From Umbelopsis isabellina (taxonomy: Eukaryota > Mucoromycota > Umbelopsidomycetes > Umbelopsidales > Umbelopsidaceae): 64,000 nt of DNA. Both the position numbers and the translations under genes were made by a program. The stretch is taken from the NCBI GenBank assembly GCA_016758905.1, contig JAEPQZ010000002.1, forward strand, positions 1,054,001 to 1,118,000, given 5' to 3'. Shown piece after piece: positions 55,443 through 64,000 of the stretch; the stretch's first letter is position 1, and the number at the start of each line of letters is the position of its first letter. Below the pieces are notes generated by a model that searched no databases, was not told the origin of the DNA, and saw only the letters and a program-made list of their open reading frames with translations.

Positions 55443-56482
55443 TCACATGAACACCGATAGAAACACCCCAGCCAATAGCAATGTATCCAGTCGTAGGGTT
55501 AAAACCGAGGCGGCATTGGCAACTACGCCTTTATCACCTTTTAGCAGTACTATAATTTGCTTTGGTGGTGCGGTGTCCTCATTTTGCGAGGATGGCGGAA
55601 CTAGGACGATTACTGTAGGGCTGGAAGGATCATTCAATTCTCCATGCGGAGCAGTCGGATTGGTTATTTGTGGTGGTATTCCTAAAGTGATTGTTTGAGT
55701 ACCAGCCACAGTTGTAGATGGCTCTACCATCTGCACTGAAACCATAGGATCGTCTGTTACCTAAAAATTAGCAACTTCAATCAATACAAATATCTCTTTG
55801 GGGTGCGCGCGATCACAAAGTGGTTACACTCACTGTGGTGGTTGTGGAACTGGCTTCGCTGGAAGTGAAATGCGGGACGTGTGGTGGCGAATTGGTTTTG
55901 GTATCGGATGTTTGCGTAGTCTGCTTAGACTTTGACGATGTTGCTGTGGTAGTTGATGGAGTCTCCGTTGGTGTCGGTTTATGTACAGACGTGGTGGTAG
56001 TGGAGGTTGTAGATGTTTGTGGGCGAGGGAAAATTGGCGAAAACTGAGGTAGAGGGATACCTTGTATTTTTTGAGTAGTTGTTGTCACGATTGTCGTAGT
56101 GGAAGACTTGGATTGTGCTTTCTTGGGTGCAAAAAATGGTTCTAACAGCCATCCTGACGAGGATGTAGTGGTAGTGGTAACTGCATAATTTTAAATTGGT
56201 ATGATTTTAGGTTTGATAAAGTCAAAAAAGAAACAACATTTGGATGAAACAATGTCTTGTTAACAATAAATCATACGTACTGTCAGTTGTTCCAGCAACT
56301 TTATTATTATTAGTAGAGTGTGTAGGCGTTGGAGTTGATGTGGAGGCTGTGGAATGGGATGGTTTCGCGGAGCATGCGAAGGAGAAGATCAAGAGTAGAA
56401 AAACAACGAGCGCATACCGTGTACGAGGCACAGCTGAGAAGTCCGTTCTAGACGAAGACGAAACATTATGCTCGAGTTTCAT
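55443..56482 (-). CDS. Ser/Thr-rich, probably GPI-anchored cell-wall protein, 288 aa
   Basis: Model: complement join 55443-55760, 55834-56180, 56281-56482, 288 aa from the ATG MKLEHNVSSS. A hydrophobic segment at residues 22-38 (YALVVFLLLIFSFACSA) is a signal peptide or anchor, preceded by an unusually long N-terminal arm. The middle is mucin-like, dominated by Thr and Ser (STASTSTPTPTHSTNNN; TTSTTTTSVHKPTPTETPST), offering many O-glycosylation sites. The C-terminus is a small-residue site followed by a hydrophobic tail (NAASVLTLRLDTLLLAGVFL), which fits a GPI-attachment signal. Cell-wall or plasma-membrane location is inferred. No known family recognised. Both introns are supported by good splice sites and frame closure. 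Confidence 0.65.
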
Positions 56483-57712
56483 GGAAGACACATAATCTGA
56501 ATTAGACAGAGAAACAAGGAAAAAGAGCTGGCCATATTGCGGTGTAGCCAAGTAAGGCAGCTCGTTTCCGGATGGTCGTACAGAGGATTGAGTTTAATGA
56601 AAAATCTTTTTTCAGGGCATGCACGTAATGAAAAGCATATAGAGTGACAAAGCTCTGCAAGGTATCGGGGAGGTTTGCCTGTTCTATCTTTCAGTTTGTA
56701 TACAATAAACGCATAAGGATGACCCAAATTACCGTCGTTAAGATATCTTCCAGCCCAAACAAGTCACTTGCACAAGCTTCACCAAAATCAAACATATCTA
56801 TTTTCCCCAGGCTAGGGCTTTACGCCACCCTTGTGGACCTTGCCACTTGTCTTATTTAACATTTGCACGGTTCTTTTCTGTACATCAGTAATTAGCACAA
56901 GATAAAGAGGCTATAAGAAAACGACTTGAAAAATGGACGTTCGGCGTGTGGTAAATCAAAATGAATGTCAACATATTTTGATTGGCACAGCTGGCCTTTG
57001 CGGACTACTGTCTGGCATACGGCAAAAAGATAAAATGCAAATGACTATACTGTTTATAGATGTTGATATCCCATTAAGCTCAGCGCACGGGAAGCTCAGC
57101 ACATGGCCAGAATAAATCGAAACGATCGATACATTACATTGAATTTTATTCAAACGTGGTCTATTGTCATTCCACGCCACTACGCTGGTAGTAATTTTGT
57201 GGTATTGACTGCTTTGCGGTAGTGAGCATCCTCGACATTTGTAAAATTATGTCAAACTGTCTCTACATAGTACATCTCGAGTATATTCCTGTCAACGAAG
57301 ATTACGAACGAAGTCATGAACTAAATGATATCGTAGACGCACTCTCTCAACTCGAATATGGTGAGTCAAGGGCTCGTTACACGCAACCCAGCCTTTGTAA
57401 TAAGCAGGTAATATTGCAAATCAGACAGACATCGACTTGCAACTGAAATAAGTTATATGACCATAGACAGCTCAATATATTCATTAAGACAGTCGATGTA
57501 TGCTGAAACCTAAATCAGGTGACTTAAATTGCCTTCGTAGAAAAAAAAAACCAGATTCGTGACCTGGCCGGATATTGATAATTGGGAATTTGTGTCCGCT
57601 ATTCCAAACCTTAAGCTCAAAATCTTCACATTCTCTCTTGTCAACGGTCAAGCTATTCGCTGTATTATTGCAATATAGCATATAGTAAACTTTCGATAGC
57701 GCCACCGCCAAG
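56483..57712. other. Divergent region between GPI-type gene and chitin-synthase-like gene
   Basis: About 1.2 kb containing both promoters and leaders. A minus-strand open frame up to about 56727 lacks an ATG and is probably leader. A plus-strand ORF at 57249-57446 is listed separately. Confidence 0.4.
57249..57446 (+). other. Upstream ORF candidate (65 aa) before the chitin-synthase-like gene
   Basis: ATG at 57249 opens MSNCLYIVHLEYIPVNEDYE and continues with a coding-like composition to a strong donor-like gtgagt at about 57361; unspliced, it ends at 57446. It might be a 5' exon of a longer leader, an upstream ORF or a small gene. No family recognised. Confidence 0.25.
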
Positions 57713-60700
57713 ATGAGCCAATGGAATTTGAACTCAAATTCCAAGGACGTGGACAAGAACGGTGCAGTAAGAGCGAATTCGCAACCGACCTACCGTTCAA
57801 CGAGCCCAAATGAAAGCTCGCAAGCAACGAGTGCTGAAAGGTCTCCTGTATTAATTTCCAACCCATTTGCATCGGAGGCCGATTACCAAATAGATACCCC
57901 AATTTCTGAACACAATGTGCTAGCGTCATCCCCAACTTCCCCTATAGCTGGTAGCTCGACACCTCATGGTCGAAATATACTCTCCCCCAGCACTTTGCAA
58001 CGAGGTCCCGTTGAATATTTAGCTGAAAGTACCACTCCACCTCCAGCTGGATACTTCCATTCTAATCTGCCTCACCGACGCAGAGTTCACACCTGGCGAG
58101 ATAGCATGTCTTCTACCAGTAGCAACTTAACCCACCACCGCACTGAATCCAATGAGAAGATGCTGTCAACCAATTCGACCTTTATTAGTGATCAACGATC
58201 TTTAGGCTTTTCGGAACCTTTTGCTCGACACGAAACTGGAAGAAATGGATATGGCCAAGTGACATTTAAAAGTACATTTGAAGAAGGCGAACAAGAAAAA
58301 CCAGCGCGAAAGTCGCGGGCATCATATTACTCTTTAAGCAACCTCACAGTTAGTGGACGCCGGACGTCAATACCACGCTTCCTTTGGGCATCATTTGCCT
58401 TTCTATGCACCTTCTTTGTCCCTGATTTCATACTGAAGCATGTCGGTCGTATGAAGAGTAACAGTACGTAAAGCCAGATTTTTCGAAGAGTGCAAGTGAT
58501 ATCACAACACTAACGAATAACGTTAATTGTACTCTCTTTTTTTTTTTTAGTTGCACGACAATGCTGGAGGGAAAAGATGGCCATTGTCTACATTTTCATA
58601 TTCTTTTCAGCTTTCATTGCCTTCTGGTTGGAATACATCACTTCGTTGTTTTGTGATCCTCCAGACTATTTTCCATATAGGACTTTGAACGTTGCGAATT
58701 CAAAATGGGCTGAAGTTAATGGAAAAGCTGTCAATATGTCAAAATGGACCAGTGAATCAAGCATGGCTGCCGAAGTCAGCAAATATCCAGGCTACGATTT
58801 GTCACCAATGTTTCCAACTTTTACATTGCTGGCTCGCGAGCAAGACAACAGCACATATTCTGATCCTGATATCCAGAAATGTATTGGCGACCTTAATATG
58901 ACAGCAGCTGCTGACCGCTGGTTGATCTATCGAATCAGCAACGATACCGGGTATTCAGAACAAAATCAGCAACTCACATCTTGCCCATTGCCAACTTCTA
59001 ACGGAAGTGTAACCGGAGCACCATGCTACTACCATGACTCGGATTTGCAAGAATTGCAAAAGGGTATCAAAGGAGGTAAGCATTGGAAACTATGAATGTT
59101 CCTTTGCACTTATATGTATGCTCACATACTTTTATTAGATATCACCTATACCAGAGGTTATATTTATAATAATTGCAGCTCTCTTCCCAATGGCGATAAC
59201 CCTGGAAGTGGCTATGTAATCTTGAATGGCAATGTATATGATGTTACGGATTATCTCGTCGCCACATCTGATTTGATGAACTTCTCGAGTGAAATAACGA
59301 CCCGTAAACTTGTTCAAGAGCGCATGTTCTTTCCACTGAATCTCACAATGCTCATGTTGCTCAACTTGGGTGAAGACATTACACCTTATTACTATGGAAA
59401 CGTGACGGAAAATGCCGATCTATATCTGGCATGCATGGACCGATTGTTCTATAAAGGTATTCTTGAGGATTACATTGATACAGGTTGCGCCAAAATCAAC
59501 CCTGCCTTATGGGCAACTATGGGATGCATTTTACTACTGTTCTTGTTCAAAATGAACCTGTCCAATTTGTCTCGATTACCATTCATGCGACGTTTACTGT
59601 TTTCATCTACTGAGAACGATTCATATATGATCAATCCGAGCTCAGCACCTTACACCATGCTACTGGTACCCTGCTATGCGGAAGTCACCGATGTGTTGAA
59701 ACAAACTATAGAATCCATGGCAATTACGCAATATGCCGATTCGAGAAAGATGTTCATGTTTGTCTGTGATGGACCGGTCAGCAATGCTTCCTCCAATAGA
59801 GAAACCTATCTCGAGATACTTGACCTGCTTGGTTACAGTGGTACTGAAGAGCCTTTGCCACAAGCATATCCCTCTTTAGGCGAGGGCCACAAAAAGACTA
59901 ATTTTGCCAAAGTTTATTCCGGCTTCTACGAAACTGGGCGTAATCGTGTGCCTTACCTGCTAGTTGTCAAAGTTGGCAATCCTCGAGAACGCGATGATCT
60001 ACGTCGAGGCAATCGTGGCAAGCGCGACTCAATGGTTATGGCTTTTGCATTCTTGGAGCGCTGTATGGATCTGGCAAGCAACCGCATCACTCCTTTAGAT
60101 TATCAGCTATTCAATCAGTGTTATAATCTGCTGGGAATTGATCCGCGTATGTTCAAGTACATGTTGGTCATTGATGCTGACACTCAAGTGAAAGGCACTG
60201 TTCTACAGAAGCTGGTATCACGTCTAGAGAAAGATGAACGTCTCATTGCGATTAGTGGCGATGTTCGACCCGCCAACCCAGAAGAAAATGTTACCACTAT
60301 GCTACAGATCTTCCCCTTGTATATGCGGTTTTTCTCTGGTTTGGCCTACGAAGCTTGCTTAGGAAGCATGATTACGATAAATGGTGGATTTGTTATGTAC
60401 CGCCTATGGCAAGACAAACCAAAGGACAGTGTAACTGTTCCCAATCGTTCTTATAGTAGCCCAGTCCCGCCTTCGCGACCAATGGATCCAAAGCTCAGCG
60501 ATGAAGTACCACGCAATGACATGCACTTATCATCGGACACAAATCTTGATGGATATGACAAGCGCACTACTATTTTGACTGGTGCAGAATCCAATTTTTC
60601 GCTGTCGACACCTGTCGATGCCATGGCATGTTGTATCCATCCTACAGTATTGCGCGAGTTTGCTACTCCACCTGCCGATACTCTACATATGAGAAGCGTT

Positions 60701-62623
60701 TTATTGCTCGGCGAAGAGCAATACCTATCAATAGTACTTCTCAAATCCCATCCACGCCATCGACTTGGCTTCGAGCCAGATGCTATTGGTTACACTACTG
60801 TGCCAAAAACACTGTGTAATCTGCAAGCTCAACAAACTCGTTTACTACGAACCAATTTCCATAATAACTTTGAGATGTTGAAGGTTGCTTCCCAGATCGG
60901 CATAAGTTATTGGATTTTGGCATTTACCAAAGTATTAGATACCATAGTCTCGCCTGTCATGATGGTTTATCTGTACTCGGTATTCATTCGCTTCTTCATT
61001 GGTTATGGCTTAGCCTATGAAGTGATCGCCATCTGTTTCCTTGGGCTTGTTGGCCTGCACATCTTCTACTTCTTCCTTCGAAGACAATTCAAATATGTGC
61101 TCTGGTTCTTATTGTATTGCCTCGCTGCTGTACCGCTGTTCAACATCTGGTTCCCTGTGGTTGCCCTCTGGTGCAGCAATTATGCAGACAGATGGTATGA
61201 CATTTGGAAAACGAAAGGAGCACCCAAATCAGAGCGACTTCACGGTATCATTGACACTGAGCATGAGCAGAAGGAAAGTGAAACACGAGATGAAGGTACT
61301 CTCATGATGAACGATACCACACTTGGTGATCGCGGAGGCGACTGGCAGATACCAAGAATGCGCCTTGTCGAGTTTGAAGCTGCCGAAGAGAGGCGACAAA
61401 GCGCTGGTGTGATGTTTGAAGATTTCGACGCTGAATTGGTAGATTCGGAATACAATGGCTTTGCTGGTCAAAGCAGTCCAAGAATGAGTGTCAGCTCACT
61501 ATCATCCAAACGATATAATTCCTACAACGGAAGACCTGCATATGGCGACGAACTGATCAGCACTCCACCTATGGCTCAAATTCGCGATGGTATCCACAGT
61601 GTGCGTACTGGAGGAAGCAGTCGAAAATATGAATATGGTTCTGCCAAGATGAAGAAGCAAGCCAAACAGCCACATCTCCGAGACATTTTTGATGATCTAC
61701 AGTTATTACCTCCTTCTAATCATCGTAATAACGACAGTTTAATGTCACCAGATGAATCCAGTTTGGACCCTTTTGCATCATCTATGGACAATCCGTTTGA
61801 TGATGTATACACGTCTAGAAATAGTCCATTTGGTGATAACATGCTAACGCTGTCGACTGGACGTCCAGTCTCAAGACATCAGCCGACGCAATCACAATCA
61901 TCGTACCTCAGCTTTTCATCTCGTTCAACCAATGATCCTCATCATGCTGCTCAAAACGTTTATGCAGATACGTCAACCATACCTAGTAGCATCAATAGCA
62001 GTGGATTCGCAAGTGCACCAAGACACAATCGATTCGTTGCACGTCCAAAGGACATCATTGGTGACTACTCAAAGTCCATGGACGATTTGGCGCTCAATGA
62101 TCGAAATTCCATAAAGTCGAATATCTCACTGGCTGAGTCCTACGTTAGTTCCAATCTAAGCTTGGATCCGGAGGAATCTATGGCTACCATGTATTCTGTA
62201 CCACGCTCAGCGCTTGCACAGCATAGACGTCAGGCATCTGAGCCCAATAAGGTTGCCTCCAATGAGGAAGACGAGTCACTTGGTCGACGGGCTGCAAGGC
62301 ACAATCGACTTGGTATTCGAATTCCCACCAACGGCGACCCTGAAGCTGATATTAAACGCTCGGAATCACCAGCACCTTCTACCCTTCCCATAATAACAAG
62401 CACATCGAAAGCTAGTCACTCTGATATTGAGTTCCGTGAAGCCATTCAAAGGGAGATCGCAAGCTATCTCCAACATGCTGATTTAAACAAAGTCACTCGG
62501 GCTAAAGTTAAGCAGCATTTGTCCAGTAAATTCGGTAAGCAAGTGGATGAATGCCAGGACCTGCAGACGTTTGTACACGACTCTATTGAGCAAGCAACAC
62601 TGGACCGAATGACTCGAGGTTGA
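57713..62623 (+). CDS. Chitin-synthase-like GT2 protein with cyt-b5-like and DEK_C domains; catalytic motifs altered
   Basis: Model: join 57713-58463, 58551-59075, 59139-62623, 1586 aa. N-terminal 215 residues are Ser/Pro-rich and cytosolic; two transmembrane helices follow (FLWASFAFLCTFFVPDFILK; MAIVYIFIFFSAFIAFWLEY). A luminal stretch with Asn-glycosylation sites carries a degenerate cytochrome-b5-like element (YVILNGNVYDVTDYL) without a heme HPGG, as in class IV/V chitin synthases. The glycosyltransferase core begins at PYTMLLVPCYAE and has the DxD MLVIDADTQV (D771, D773). Other signatures deviate: TINGGFVMYR at 838-847 for CLPGCFTMYR, GEE at 950-952 for GED, and QQTRL at 990-994 for QRRRW. 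An insertion of about 90 residues precedes GEE. C-terminal transmembrane helices are present, then a long Ser-rich tail and a DEK_C domain at about residues 1515-1583 (FREAIQREIASYLQHADLNK). No myosin motor. It may be a non-catalytic or altered enzyme. Confidence 0.85.
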
Positions 62624-62986
62624 AAGCCTATATAAATATATACATACAGTTCTTTGATTGTGTTAAATCACACTCCTTTCTTTTATATAACCAACATTGT
62701 ACAACACAGCTCTTCAACTATATACTTTCATTTTTGAGCTCGCTCTTTTCTTATGTTATTTTGGGTGGTTGCACCCACTCTCAATAAACAGAGCGACCAG
62801 AAAAAGCAATTTCATTGGACAAAGTAAATTTTCCGAGGGAAACTGATTTTGGCAGTGAAACTTTCGCGTGATGACAGTTTGATGACCGCATCACTTAACA
62901 CTCTTTATAATTCACATTGCATAAGGGATAAAGGGATTACATTTATTTCTCACCTTCTCCTATCAACCTAACTCTTTCCCCCACTC
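62624..62986. other. Spacer between chitin-synthase-like gene and the 194-aa membrane protein gene
   Basis: Presumed 3' end of the left gene, then a promoter with TTTATAAT at about 62904 and a CT-rich leader ending CCCCCACTC before the next ATG. No other feature. Confidence 0.45.
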
Positions 62987-63809
62987 ATGTCTTCAAACAC
63001 ATCTTCTGTCTCCAAGTTCCTCTTGGATCCCTGGTCTCCTGCCAAGGTCGCCGTGCCATCTATCATCGTGCAGGCCATCATCCACCGCACCGTGTTGGAG
63101 AAGCTTCCCATCCGCACTTTGACTCTATGGCTCTCTCTCACAAACACGTAAGTTCAAAGCCTTGTTTGGCGGCTGCAAGTTTAGAAATACGATATGAACA
63201 AAGGAACATGCTTATATTGACGTGATTTATGTTCTTGATCCATGTAGATACTGGTTTGCTACCACGCTAAGCCATAGCTTCTTGGACACCCCCATCAAGC
63301 AGTATGCTCCCAACGTCGATAAGGAACAATCCACTAACATTGGCAGACATATCTTCAGCTGGTTGAACAAGCTTGAGGCAAGTTATTCTTTTCATGGCAG
63401 AGGGCATGTTGGGGACTGTCAAAATTTCCTGCACAGACCCATGTCTTTATTCTTATTGTGGGAGGAATTTTTGCAATAACATGGAACTAACCAACCAAAT
63501 CATTGCATACTATAGGTCGCCGTCGGTGTCGTCAGTTTGGATCTCTTCTGTGTCTGGAGACAAAAGATTATTGACCGCGGTGGTTTCGTCGACAAGGCCT
63601 TGGTAGCTGCCACCCTTGTCCCATCTGCTATCGTGATTCTCCAGAGCGCTTATTTGCTCCCTACTCTCAACGAGCGCGCCGACAAATTGATTAAGGGTCA
63701 AAGTTTGGAACCTAGCTCTGTCCATAAGCAGTATATTGGCTTTGAAGCTGTCAAGGTTGTTGGCCTCGCTGTTGCTGGTATCCGTTTTGGCAAGCTGCTT
63801 ACTCATTAG
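62987..63809 (+). CDS. Small multi-span membrane protein, 194 aa, unknown
   Basis: Model: join 62987-63147, 63248-63377, 63516-63809, 194 aa. The second intron uses a GC donor (gcaagt at 63378) and a normal AG, the only one noted here; it keeps the frame exactly. Three or four hydrophobic stretches are seen (VAVPSIIVQAIIHRTVLEKL; VGVVSLDLFCVWRQ; ALVAATLVPSAIVILQSAYL; FEAVKVVGLAVAGIRFGKLL). No family recognised; it does not look like PEX11. Codons are as biased as those of GAPDH, which points to strong expression. The C-terminus ends RFGKLLTH. Confidence 0.7.
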
Positions 63810-64000
63810 AGCGCGCGACACATGTAAAAAAAAATTGCCACACCATCTTGTTTCATAATCTTTTTTCCATCATCTATGGACAATAAATAATTGAAATTAT
63901 TTTCAAAGTCTTTGGTCATATTTGATAATTTGTACTAGTACGCATACGACTTACAGATGTAGATTTCAGCGTTATGCGCGTTTGCATAAATTTAGTATGA
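63810..64000. other. 3' region of the 194-aa gene to window end
   Basis: AT-rich, with AATAAATAA at about 63884-63892, a likely polyadenylation signal. Nothing else seen. Confidence 0.45.

Noticed and set aside
56479-56727. Minus-strand open frame ahead of the GPI-type gene
   Set aside because: It has no ATG at its start (TTG only) and runs into the leader of the downstream gene.

Overview
The window is a gene-dense, AT-rich piece of a fungal nuclear genome. Genes are split by many short introns (mostly about 50-110 bases) with clean GT-AG borders, and intergenic gaps are small. The gene set points to an early-diverging, Mucoromycota-like (zygomycete) fungus: it has an EPG5-type autophagy protein, a Bicaudal-C-like KH protein, ALADIN, an FBXO31-like F-box protein and a DEK_C-tailed chitin-synthase-like protein, combination rarely seen in yeasts. 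Species cannot be fixed from the sequence alone. I recognise no tRNA, rRNA, CRISPR, virus-like element or intact transposon.

Layout. 0-5 kb: RAD16 repair helicase/E3 (+) and a 203-aa acidic orphan (+). 5.3-18.1 kb, all minus: cohesin SMC3, the snoRNP factor NUFIP1, the oligosaccharyltransferase subunit OST48/WBP1, an FBXO31-like F-box protein and GAPDH. 18.1-23.0 kb is sparse; it holds only two low-confidence small candidates (115 aa with one intron; 46 aa with a CxxC). 23.0-36.3 kb: a 494-aa orphan (-) divergent from mitochondrial ribosomal protein mL41 (+), ALADIN (-) divergent from an 853-aa helical orphan (+), then a Pho80/Pcl-type cyclin (+) and histone acetyltransferase HAT1 (+). 36.7-50.8 kb: a multi-KH protein (-) divergent from the 2396-aa EPG5 homologue (+), then an ARS-binding-protein-2 family protein (+). 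51.1-56.5 kb, minus: malate synthase, CTP synthase and a Ser/Thr-rich GPI-type wall protein. 57.7-63.8 kb: the chitin-synthase-like protein (+) and a small membrane protein (+).

The genes are mostly independent housekeeping functions (chromosome cohesion and repair, chromatin, N-glycosylation, carbon metabolism, nucleotide synthesis, wall synthesis) and not one pathway. Exon models were built by hand from splice signals, reading frame and family similarity; every model listed as a join closes in frame from ATG to stop.

The observations most worth a second look are the chitin-synthase-like protein in which several catalytic signatures are altered (QRRRW reads QQTRL, GED reads GEE, CLPGCF reads TINGGF); SMC3 with Gln in place of the first of the two acetylated head lysines; a malate synthase ending in HKL instead of a standard SKL; a GC-AG intron; and the small candidate genes in the sparse 18-23 kb region.
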